Translations under genes and position numbers: made by a program
Shown here: piece after piece, positions 1 to 8,010 of the stretch
Position numbering within the stretch: position 1 is the first letter of the stretch
Layout: each line of letters starts with the position of its first letter
The notes under the pieces: generated by a model
Told to the model about the DNA's origin: nothing
What the model saw: only the letters and a program-made list of their open reading frames with translations
Databases searched by the model: none
Assembly (NCBI GenBank): GCA_018713285.1
Contig: DVFK01000076.1
Location: 1 to 38,166, forward strand
DNA from: Candidatus Faecousia excrementigallinarum
Lineage (GTDB): Bacteria > Bacillota > Clostridia > Oscillospirales > Oscillospiraceae
Direction: 5' to 3'
DNA length: 38,166 bases

Positions 1-139
1 TGGGAGTGTTTATTTCCCACGCTGTCGATTGAAAGCCGGAAAAAGCCCGGTATCGCACCATAGAACGATACCGGGCGGGTCAGGGAAGTGACGAATCGTA
101 GAAAGCTACCGTGCGAAATTGTCAGCGGGCACTGCCCGC

Positions 140-301
140 AAGGCTCCCTTGCCAAAGGGGGCTGGCACGGCGTAGCCGTGACTGAGGGATTCACAGGAGG
201 TACTTCTTGAAAGTACAAACCTATGTGGAAACCTGCCAGCCTGGGGAATCCCCCCGGTTTGGCTTCGCCAAACCACCCCCCTTTGGCAAGGGGGGCTTTG
301 G
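140..301. repeat. Palindromic intergenic element, subfamily A (AAGGCTCCCTTGCCAAAGGG ... CCCTTTGGCAAGGGGGGCTTT)
   Basis: Left arm AAGGCTCCCTTGCCAAAGGGGGCTGGCACGGCGTAGCCGTGACTGAGGGATTC. The reverse complement of the right arm is AAAGCCCCCCTTGCCAAAGGGGGGTGGTTTGGCGAAGCCAAACCGGGGGGATTC. Each arm contains two hairpins and ends in GGGATTC. Confidence 0.7.
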
Positions 302-400
302 TTCTATTTCCACCCGGTAACGTTACCGGGCACTGGAGGGGCAGTAACGATTTGCAGAAGATTACCGTGCGAAATTGCCACCGGGGGCACCCCGGGCCGC

Positions 401-1096
401 TTAGATGAAGAACTTTCGGGTCATAACCTCCCGGGCGGGGCGGCAGAGGGCAAGGAACAGGAGGAAGCCGCCGAAGAGAACCAGGGCACCCATGGGGAAG
501 TAGGCCCAAAGGAGCTGCTTTCCGTCCAGGAAGGTGTGGTTCAGGAGAAATTCCATCAGGGGCATAAAGGCTCCCAGGGCGATGAAGCCGCCGCCGTAGA
601 TGTAGAGCCTGCCTTTGCGGATGTATCGGAGCAAGGTGGTGACGGTGGTGAGAAGCACGCCGAAGAAGCCCACCACCGGGAAGGCGAAGGACAAAAACCA
701 ATGTCCCCCGGTGGCAAGGTTAATATACAATAGATACAGCCCGATGGCCAGGAAGGCACAGGGGACAAAGACCGCCGGGTTGGGTTTTTTGAACCACAGG
801 GGCAGAAGGAAGGTTACATAACATACCCCCAATCCCCCCATCACATACCCCGACCAGGTGACACCGCCGGAGAGCTGCAAATCGCACAGCAGCACCGTCA
901 GGATGGTCAGAAGCATCAGCCCGGAAACCACCCACAAAACCCCCCAGGGGCTGACCTTGGTGTGGGGGTTCCGCTCCTGAGGGAACAGGGGCAGGGCATC
1001 GGGCATCACAATGTCCGGGTGGAAGGGAATGGTGCCGCACAGGGGGCATTGCTTTTCCGTGTCAGAGAGCTTGACGCCGCAGGTAATACAGTACAT
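401..1096 (-). CDS. Zinc-ribbon multi-TM membrane protein, DUF6320-like
   Basis: MYCITCGVKLSDTEKQCPLCG (two CxxC knuckles) followed by several hydrophobic segments. AAGGAG lies upstream of the ATG at 1096; the track start at 1105 is a GTG. Confidence 0.75.
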   Translation of the reverse strand: MYCITCGVKLSDTEKQCPLCGTIPFHPDIVMPDALPLFPQERNPHTKVSPWGVLWVVSGLMLLTILTVLLCDLQLSGGVTWSGYVMGGLGVCYVTFLLPLWFKKPNPAVFVPCAFLAIGLYLLYINLATGGHWFLSFAFPVVGFFGVLLTTVTTLLRYIRKGRLYIYGGGFIALGAFMPLMEFLLNHTFLDGKQLLWAYFPMGALVLFGGFLLFLALCRPAREVMTRKFFI

Positions 1097-1108
1097 AAAA
1101 TCCACTCC

Positions 1109-3277
1109 TTACTTGGGAGAATGATTGCTTTGCACTTCCACCGGAAGGCCCATCTCCCGGAGCACCAGGAAAAACTCCCGCTCCAGATTGGGCTCCACAA
1201 TGTTCCGGGTGAAGTTCACATACAGGGTGTCCTTGTAGGACAAAACCCCGCAGTTGTGGGGGGACATGGCCTGGGAGCTGAGGATGAAGTCCAGCCGCTC
1301 CACATAGCTTTCCATTTCCCTGGGAAGGGTCACCTGCCCCAGATTGGACAGGCACAGGCAGGACTTCCGCTCCCCCACTGCTAAGAATACCGCCTTCATC
1401 ACCAGGTTTTTGATAAACAAAGGGGTGATTTTCAGGAGGAACACCCGCTCGCTTTTCACGTTGGTGGCAATCCGGGCAGACATCTGCTTGGGGGTCACAT
1501 CCAGAGCCATCCGGTGCTGGATAATCTGACACAATTCCTCAAAGCTGTAGTCTCCCAGCTTGGGGTCTACCTCCGGGGTGGTGTAAAGGGCGAAGTTCCG
1601 CATGGACTTGCTGGGGAACAGCCGCCGCAGATTCACAGGGATGAGAAGCCTGACATACTTCCGGTACCGGCGGTTGGGAATCTGCTGGGCCTGGAGGTTC
1701 AAAATGGCCTGCATCAGGGCAGCGCTTAAAAAGGTGGTCATACTGACGCAGTAGTGATGGGCCTGCTCCAGCACCTGAGCCACCGGCAGCTGGAAGCAGG
1801 TGACATTGAGGAAACCGTCCGGCTCCGGGGTGCCTTTTAAGTGCCAGGCGTTGTTCTCCCGGCGGCTGGCACATACCGGCCCGGCGTATTTGAGAAAGCT
1901 GTCCTCCAGCTCCTCCGGGGAGGGTTCCTCCAGCCGTCCCACGACCCCTTGTTCTGCCGGAATCACCAGATGGTACTTCTGCTGCAAATACTCCGCCAGC
2001 AGGGCCTTGAGGAAGATCACGCCGCCGTTGCCGTCGGTGAGGGAGTGGAAAAACTCCACCGCAATCCGGTTGTGGTACACAATCACCCGGAGAGCGCAGT
2101 CCCGCAAATCCCTCCGGGTCATCCGGGTGAGGGGATAGCTCATCTCCTGCCGGATGGCCGGGGCGTGGGACACCTGCTGCAAATAGTACCAGAACAGACC
2201 CTTCCGCAGCCGGGTGCCCAGAGAGGGGAACCGGCGGATGGTCACATCCAGCGCCGACTGCAAAACCTTGGTGTCCACCTCCTCTTTCAAGGTGGCGGAG
2301 AGGCGGAAGGCGTTGGTCCAGTTGTGGCTCCGGGCCGCCGGATAGATTTTGGCGGCGTTGTCCAGAGGCATCCACCGCAGCTTGTTCTCCTCGCTGATAT
2401 GCTGGGTGAGGAAGTGGTTGATGGCGGTGTAGTCCTCCTGGTTTTCCGCCAGCTCGTAGAGCACATAGGCATGCCACCGCTCCGGGGCCACCACCAATTT
2501 GCTTTTGCACCCGGCTTCCAGAAGGTTTTTGTGCATATCCGCCGCATCGCTGAGCATAATCTCATCCCCGCCCACAAAGATGAGGGAGGGGGGCAGCCCT
2601 TCCAGATTGCCGAAGATGGGGGAGGCCAGGGGATTTTTGGGGTCGGTGGTGTAGCACCGGGTGTAAAATTGCAGGTGCTCCCGGGTCATATTGGGGTCCA
2701 CATCCCGGTTGGTTTCGTAGGATTCTCCGGAAGAGGTCAAATCCGTCCAGGGAGACATGGCAATGAGCCCTCCGGGAAGGGGCAGGTTATCTTCTTTCAG
2801 CTTGAGACACAGGGCGTAAATTAAGCCGCCGCCGGCGCTCTCTCCGCACAGGGCAATCTGCTTGGGGTCATAGCCCTTTTTCAGCAGATACTGATAGCTC
2901 TCCAAAGCGTCCTCCAAAGCCGCCGGGAAGGGGGATTCCGGGGCCAGCCGGTAGGCAGGGCAGAACACCCGGACGCCGCACCGTACCGCCAGGGTTGCGC
3001 CATAGCCCTTGGCGTATTCCAGGTCGCCGCAGGCGTATCCGCCGCCGTGAAGATACAAAATAACCCCCTGCCGCCGCTCATCCTTGGGAATCACCCAGGC
3101 GGCCGGGAACTTTTCAAAGGGGTGGTCTTTGATAATCACCATTTTCCGGTGTTTGAATTCCATCAATTCCCCCAGCATCCGCTGCCCCTTCCGGGAGGAT
3201 TCCAGGGAAAAATTCTTCGTCACAGACCGGAGCATGGTCAGCCGGCTGCGAACATATTTTGCCGATAGTGCCATCAC
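1109..3277 (-). CDS. Fusion protein: HSL-type alpha/beta-hydrolase (acetyl-esterase-like) N-terminal, condensation/alcohol-acyltransferase-like C-terminal
   Basis: N-terminal HGGGYACGD oxyanion motif, GESAGG nucleophile elbow, VGGDEIMLSDA and ERWHAYVLY. C-terminal half has FFHSLTDGNGG, resembling the HxxxDG active site of the condensation/acyltransferase superfamily. Confidence 0.8.
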   Translation of the reverse strand: MMALSAKYVRSRLTMLRSVTKNFSLESSRKGQRMLGELMEFKHRKMVIIKDHPFEKFPAAWVIPKDERRQGVILYLHGGGYACGDLEYAKGYGATLAVRCGVRVFCPAYRLAPESPFPAALEDALESYQYLLKKGYDPKQIALCGESAGGGLIYALCLKLKEDNLPLPGGLIAMSPWTDLTSSGESYETNRDVDPNMTREHLQFYTRCYTTDPKNPLASPIFGNLEGLPPSLIFVGGDEIMLSDAADMHKNLLEAGCKSKLVVAPERWHAYVLYELAENQEDYTAINHFLTQHISEENKLRWMPLDNAAKIYPAARSHNWTNAFRLSATLKEEVDTKVLQSALDVTIRRFPSLGTRLRKGLFWYYLQQVSHAPAIRQEMSYPLTRMTRRDLRDCALRVIVYHNRIAVEFFHSLTDGNGGVIFLKALLAEYLQQKYHLVIPAEQGVVGRLEEPSPEELEDSFLKYAGPVCASRRENNAWHLKGTPEPDGFLNVTCFQLPVAQVLEQAHHYCVSMTTFLSAALMQAILNLQAQQIPNRRYRKYVRLLIPVNLRRLFPSKSMRNFALYTTPEVDPKLGDYSFEELCQIIQHRMALDVTPKQMSARIATNVKSERVFLLKITPLFIKNLVMKAVFLAVGERKSCLCLSNLGQVTLPREMESYVERLDFILSSQAMSPHNCGVLSYKDTLYVNFTRNIVEPNLEREFFLVLREMGLPVEVQSNHSPK

Positions 3278-3378
3278 AACACCTCCTGCTTGTATAAGCC
3301 TATCATACCACGAAGCGGCAGCTTTTGCAACCTACTGCCGGGAGAATGCCCTCTCCTTTCCAGGGATAAATAGGGGAA

Positions 3379-3421
3379 ACCCCCGAAAAACCGGGAGATT
3401 TCCCTATTTTTCGGGGGCGTG
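3379..3421 (-). terminator. Rho-independent-like hairpin downstream of coaBC
   Basis: CCCCCGAAAAA...TTTTTCGGGGG inverted repeat between coaBC and the next minus-strand gene. Confidence 0.55.
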
Positions 3422-3443
3422 TAAATTGTAAACTTTTCCTGAC

Positions 3444-4631
3444 TTACAGCTGCATCAGCCGGGTGAGAATTTCCCCGGCTGCCTGCTCCTTGGTCATGAT
3501 GGGAAGCGCCTCGGTCTTTTCCGGGGTGATGAGGGTGAGAATATTGGTGTCGGTGCCGAAGCCTGCCCCCTTCTGGGCAATGGAGTTGGCGCAAATCATC
3601 TGGCAGCCCTTCTTTTGTAGCTTGTCCCGGGAGTTTTCCAGCAGGTTCTCCGTCTCCATGGAGAAGCCGCAAAGCACCTGATGGGGCTGGCGGTGATTTC
3701 CCAGCCAGGCGAGGATATCCTGAGTGCGTTTTAAGGGGAGGGCCATATCCCCGTCAGACTTTTTGAGCTTTTGGGAGGCGGTGGTCACCGGGGTGTAGTC
3801 CGCAACCGCCGCCGCCATAATCACCATGTCCTGCTGGGGGGCCAGTTCCTCCACCGCCTGGAACATATCTTGGGCAGTGACCACCGGGCGGCACTTCACA
3901 AAGAGAGGTGCCTTGACCTCCATGGCGCCGTGAACCAGCGTCACCTCTGCACCCCGGAGCATGGCCACCTTTGCCAGGGCGCAGCCCATTTTCCCGGAGG
4001 AGTGGTTGGTGATGAACCGCACCGGGTCAATGGGCTCCCGGGTGGCGCCGGCGGTGACCAGCACCTTTTTCCCTGCCATATCCTTGGGGAAGGCCAGCTC
4101 CCGGAGAATGTACTCCAAAAGCACCCATTCCTCCGGCATCCGTCCGTCTCCCGAGTCCCCGTTGGCCAGCATCCCGTGATCCGGGGCGATAATCTCATAG
4201 CCGAAGGAAGCCAGCCGTTTCAGATTGTCCTGCACAATGGGGTTGTGGTACATATTGTGGTTCATGGCGGGGCTTACAAGCTTTTTGCAGGGGCAGGCCA
4301 TGATGGTGGTGGTGAGCATATCGTCCGCAATGCCCCAGGAGAGCTTGCCGATGACATTGGCAGAGGCGGGAGCCACTACCACCAGATCCGCCTGCTTGGC
4401 AAGGGCAACGTGCTCCACGCTGTATTGAAAGTTCCGGTCAAAGGTGTCAATGAGGCACTTGGTGCCGGTGAGGGTTTCAAAGGTGATGGGGTTAATGAAA
4501 TTGGTGGCGTTTTTGGTCATGAGCACCTGCACATGGCAGTGAAGCTTTTTCAGCATCCGGGCAAGATTGGGGATTTTATAGGCGGCGATGCTGCCGGATA
4601 CAGCCAAAACAACGGTTTTTCCCGATAACAT
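3444..4631 (-). CDS. coaBC: Bifunctional phosphopantothenoylcysteine decarboxylase / phosphopantothenate-cysteine ligase
   Basis: MLSGKTVVLAVSGSIAAYK...; SPAMNHNMY; VTAGATREPIDPVRFITNHSSGKMG. The longer upstream ATG in the track is unlikely; RBS-proximal start at 4631. Confidence 0.95.
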   Translation of the reverse strand: MLSGKTVVLAVSGSIAAYKIPNLARMLKKLHCHVQVLMTKNATNFINPITFETLTGTKCLIDTFDRNFQYSVEHVALAKQADLVVVAPASANVIGKLSWGIADDMLTTTIMACPCKKLVSPAMNHNMYHNPIVQDNLKRLASFGYEIIAPDHGMLANGDSGDGRMPEEWVLLEYILRELAFPKDMAGKKVLVTAGATREPIDPVRFITNHSSGKMGCALAKVAMLRGAEVTLVHGAMEVKAPLFVKCRPVVTAQDMFQAVEELAPQQDMVIMAAAVADYTPVTTASQKLKKSDGDMALPLKRTQDILAWLGNHRQPHQVLCGFSMETENLLENSRDKLQKKGCQMICANSIAQKGAGFGTDTNILTLITPEKTEALPIMTKEQAAGEILTRLMQL

Positions 4632-4714
4632 AGGGGAATCCTCCCTTGATTTTTTGAGATTTCTGAAAGGATTATACCACAGAAAAATTTTGAAAGCTAT
4701 AGCAATTTTGGGAA

Positions 4715-4725
4715 AGTGTGGTATA
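4715..4725 (+). promoter_or_regulatory. Predicted extended -10 promoter (TGGTATAAT) for the PanT-like leader
   Basis: TGTGGTATAATG just upstream of a ~135-nt leader; no good -35 seen, compatible with an extended -10. Confidence 0.45.
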
Positions 4726-4732
4726 ATGAACC

Positions 4733-4867
4733 CGTCCGAAAAGCGAAGGCTTTTTGCTTTCCCCACCTGCAGGTATTCCTCCCCGGAAATCTGACAGGGG
4801 AAAAGTGGGAGCTAACGCTTTGTGTATGATACCCTCGAAAGAGGAATGATAACATGGAGGTAACATT
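4733..4867 (+). promoter_or_regulatory. Long structured-looking 5' leader of the ECF S-component gene
   Basis: AAAAGC-GAAG-GCTTTT hairpin competing with an AAAGCG/CGCTTT long-range stem. CTTTCCCC can pair with GGGGAAA(A)G. CCCTC-GAAA-GAGG hairpin flanked by ATGATA/ATGATAAC, before GGAGG. Confidence 0.4.
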
Positions 4868-5512
4868 ATGAAACAAGGAAAAACCCTGTCCATGGTACAG
4901 CTGGCACTGCTCACGGCGCTCATCGTCATGCTGTCCTTCATCCCCTACATTGGCTACATCAAAATCCCCGTGCTGGCAGTGCAGGCCACCACCATCCACA
5001 TCCCTGTGATTGTGGGCTCGATTTTGCTGGGGCCAAAGGCAGGGGGATTTTTAGGCTTTGTATTCGGCCTGACCAGCCTGATTAACAACACCACCCAGCC
5101 AGGGCTAACCGCTTTCTGCTTCTCTCCCTTTATTTCCATGGGGGAGGGACTGGGGGGAAGCCCTCTGGCTCTGGTGGTGTGCTTCCTGCCCCGGATTCTT
5201 ACCGGCGTGGTGCCTTATTATGTATACCGGGGCTTGCAGAAGCTGGATAAAAAGGAAGGCCCCGGAAAGCTGTCGCTGCTCTTTGCCGGGGTGGCGGGCT
5301 CCATGACCAATACCATTTTGGTGATGGGCATGATTTACCTGTTCTTTGGCTCTGCCTATGCCGCTGCCCGGGGCATCGCCTATGAAGCGGTGCTGGGAGT
5401 GATTCTGGGAGTAGTAGGTACAAACGGCACCATCGAAGCTTTGTTGGCTGCCCTCCTTTCCGGCGCCATCTGCCTTGCGGTAATGAAGGCAAATATTCTG
5501 AAAACCAAGTAG
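4868..5512 (+). CDS. ECF transporter S component, likely pantothenate (PanT-like)
   Basis: Hydrophobic S-component fold (LALLTALIVMLSFIPYIGYIKIP...). Directly upstream of coaX and divergent from coaBC, which supports pantothenate as substrate. Confidence 0.75.
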   Translation: MKQGKTLSMVQLALLTALIVMLSFIPYIGYIKIPVLAVQATTIHIPVIVGSILLGPKAGGFLGFVFGLTSLINNTTQPGLTAFCFSPFISMGEGLGGSPLALVVCFLPRILTGVVPYYVYRGLQKLDKKEGPGKLSLLFAGVAGSMTNTILVMGMIYLFFGSAYAAARGIAYEAVLGVILGVVGTNGTIEALLAALLSGAICLAVMKANILKTK

Positions 5513-5522
5513 GAGAAAACAT

Positions 5523-6293
5523 ATGATTCTGGCCATTGACATCGGAAATACCAACATTGTGATGGGCTGCTTCCAGGATTCCAAAATCCTCTTCCGGGAG
5601 CGGGTGTCCACCAAGCACACCGCAACGGATTTGGAGTATGCGGTGACCATCAAAACCGCTTTGGAAATGCACCATATGAACCCCCAGGACATCCGGGGAG
5701 CTATCGTGTCCTCGGTGGTGCCCTCCGTCACCAACACCTTCAAGCGGGCAATCGAAAAGTTCTGCAAGGTAAAGCCCCTGGTGGTGGGGCCGGGAATCAA
5801 AACCGGGCTCAAAATCCGGATTGACAACCCTGCCCAGCTGGGAAGCGATTTGGTGGTGGATGCCGTGGCCGGCTGTCAGGAGTACCCGGCGCCTATGATT
5901 ATCATTGACATGGGCACCGCCACCACCTTTTCCGTCATTGATAAAAACCACAACTACCTGGGGGGCCTCATCACCACCGGCATGGCGGTGTCCGCCGAGG
6001 CTCTGGTGAGCCGCACCTCCCAGCTGCCCCGGGTGTCCTTTGATCCCCCTAAGAGCATCATCGGCACCAACACGGTGGAGTGTATCAAAAGCGGCCTGAT
6101 GTACGGCAGCGCTTCCATGATTGACGGCCTCATCGACCGGATTCAGGCAGAAATGGGAGAAAATTGCACCGTGATTGCCACCGGCGGCCTTGCCGGGCAA
6201 GTGGTGCCCCTGTGCAGAAACTCCGTGATTCTGGACGATGACCTGCTGCTGAAAGGGCTTATGCTCATTTACCAGAAAAACACGGAAAAGTAA
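5523..6293 (+). CDS. coaX: Type III pantothenate kinase
   Basis: MILAIDIGNTNIVMGCF...; VVGPGIKTGL; DMGTATTFSVID; GLxYGSASMIDGLIDRI. Confidence 0.95.
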   Translation: MILAIDIGNTNIVMGCFQDSKILFRERVSTKHTATDLEYAVTIKTALEMHHMNPQDIRGAIVSSVVPSVTNTFKRAIEKFCKVKPLVVGPGIKTGLKIRIDNPAQLGSDLVVDAVAGCQEYPAPMIIIDMGTATTFSVIDKNHNYLGGLITTGMAVSAEALVSRTSQLPRVSFDPPKSIIGTNTVECIKSGLMYGSASMIDGLIDRIQAEMGENCTVIATGGLAGQVVPLCRNSVILDDDLLLKGLMLIYQKNTEK

Positions 6294-6305
6294 GGAGAAT
6301 GAAGG

Positions 6306-7313
6306 ATGGAATATACCGTTTTAGGAAAAACCGGCCTGAAAGTGTCCCGGATGGGCTTGGGCGGCATCCCGGTGCAGCGTACCCACCGGGAGGGTACCAA
6401 AAAGCTTCTGCAGGCCATGGCGGCGGCAGGAATCAACTACATCGACAGCGCCAGAGCCTACTCCGTCAGCGAGGAATACCTGGGCTACGGCCTGGAGGGG
6501 ATTCGGGACAGGTTCGTTCTGGCCACCAAAAGCGGCGCCAAGGATAAAGAAACCATGGCAAGAGATGTGGACATCAGCCTGAAAAATTTCCGCACGGATT
6601 ATATTGACCTCTACCAGCTCCATAACCCGGACGCCAAGGGACTGGAGCAGATTCTCTCTCCCGGCGGTGCCCTGGAGGCTTTGCAGGAGGCCAAGGCTGC
6701 CGGTAAGATCGGACATATCGGCATTACCCTGCACTCTCTGGAGCTGTTCCAGAAGGCACTGGACATGGACTGGGTGGAGACCATCATGTTCCCCTACAAT
6801 TTCGTGGAAACTCAGGCAGAGTCTGAGATTGCCGCCTGTGCCCAGAAGAACATCGGCTTTATCGCCATGAAGCCTCTGGCAGGGGGTGCCATCGAGGACG
6901 CCCGCCTTGCCCTGCGGTTCGTGGGGAAAAACCCCGCCGTCACCATCGTGATTCCCGGCATGGCAGAGCTTTCTGAGCTCCAGGAGAATCTGGCGGCTGC
7001 GGAGGATAAAAGCCCCTGGACAGAGGCAGAGGAAGCCAAGGTGGAGGAAATCCGGAAAACCCTGGGCTCCCAGTTCTGCCGCCGGTGCAACTACTGCGCC
7101 CCCTGCACCGTAGGCATTCCCATCCCCTCCATGTTCCTGATGGAAGGGTACTTAAGCCGCTACGGCCTGGAGGACTGGGCAAGAGGCCGCTACGAGGCCC
7201 TGCCCCAAACCGCCTCCGCCTGTATCCAATGCGGCGCCTGCGAACCCCGCTGCCCCTACCACCTGCCCATCCGGCAGATGCTCAAAACCGTCAAGGAAAA
7301 GTTCGGAAAATAA
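6306..7313 (+). CDS. Aldo/keto reductase with C-terminal 4Fe-4S ferredoxin-like domain
   Basis: MEYTVLGKTGLKVSRMGLGGIPVQR; YIDLYQLHNPD; C-terminal CRRCNYCAPC and CIQCGACEPRCPYHLPI. Confidence 0.92.
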   Translation: MEYTVLGKTGLKVSRMGLGGIPVQRTHREGTKKLLQAMAAAGINYIDSARAYSVSEEYLGYGLEGIRDRFVLATKSGAKDKETMARDVDISLKNFRTDYIDLYQLHNPDAKGLEQILSPGGALEALQEAKAAGKIGHIGITLHSLELFQKALDMDWVETIMFPYNFVETQAESEIAACAQKNIGFIAMKPLAGGAIEDARLALRFVGKNPAVTIVIPGMAELSELQENLAAAEDKSPWTEAEEAKVEEIRKTLGSQFCRRCNYCAPCTVGIPIPSMFLMEGYLSRYGLEDWARGRYEALPQTASACIQCGACEPRCPYHLPIRQMLKTVKEKFGK

Positions 7314-7336
7314 CTGATATATAAGCAAATAGCTAT

Positions 7337-7384
7337 GAAAAATTGCCACCGGCCAGATAAAGCTGCCGATGGCAATTTTTTGTT
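7337..7384 (+). terminator. Intrinsic terminator after the aldo/keto reductase
   Basis: AAAATTGCCA...TGGCAATTTTTTG hairpin with T-run. Confidence 0.75.
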
Positions 7385-7452
7385 TGATAATTGTCGAATG
7401 CTTCCCATTGCCCTGTCAGATTATGCAAGGTTATAGGTCACAAAACAGGTTG

Positions 7453-7881
7453 TCACTCTGTATGGTTGCAACGATTGAGAAAATTCAGCAGTTCATGATA
7501 ACCCACACTGTCTAATGGGTATTTCAGGATATTGTCGAAAGCCAGAAGTAAATAGTCCAGATTTGTTTCAATAAGGGCAGGGGCACCCTCCATAATGCTT
7601 GCTACTGACATCATGGTTGAGCTTTCCGTATAGTTATCCCACTGCTCTCCATCCGCATAAAGCATTTTGGTTGCTTCTGTGAAACTGCGCACGCCCTGGT
7701 CAAAGCTGCTGGTCTCGTGGTTTTCCCGGAAATCTGCGAAATGTGCCCTGGCATCTTCAAGTAGGGAAATACATTCCTTTTGTGTTCGCTCTGTCTGGAT
7801 TCTGTTCCAGGAAGCCCAGGCTATGCCTGTCACAATAGCCAGAATGCATACGCACAATATCAGTACCTTATACTTCTTCAC
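7453..7881 (-). CDS. Hypothetical single-TM protein
   Basis: GTG start preceded by GGAGG: VKKYKVLILCVCILAIVTGIAWASW... one N-terminal TM, then a soluble domain. No recognised family. Confidence 0.55.
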   Translation of the reverse strand: MKKYKVLILCVCILAIVTGIAWASWNRIQTERTQKECISLLEDARAHFADFRENHETSSFDQGVRSFTEATKMLYADGEQWDNYTESSTMMSVASIMEGAPALIETNLDYLLLAFDNILKYPLDSVGYHELLNFLNRCNHTE

Positions 7882-8010
7882 TCTCCAAAACCTCCATCCC
7901 AAATTTGCATTTTCTCTTCTGTATAGGTTTTTTAGCAGCGCAGGTACCGAACAAATACCATGCACAGCATGAAGGGTTTTTCTCGACTTCCAATCCTGGG
8001 GGAATCGTTA

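Noticed and set aside
4733-4867. TPP/FMN/cobalamin riboswitch assignment for the PanT-like leader
   Set aside because: The conserved cores (e.g. CTGAGA...ACCTGATCTGG for TPP, AGGATATGC...for FMN) are not visible, so only an unnamed candidate leader is reported.
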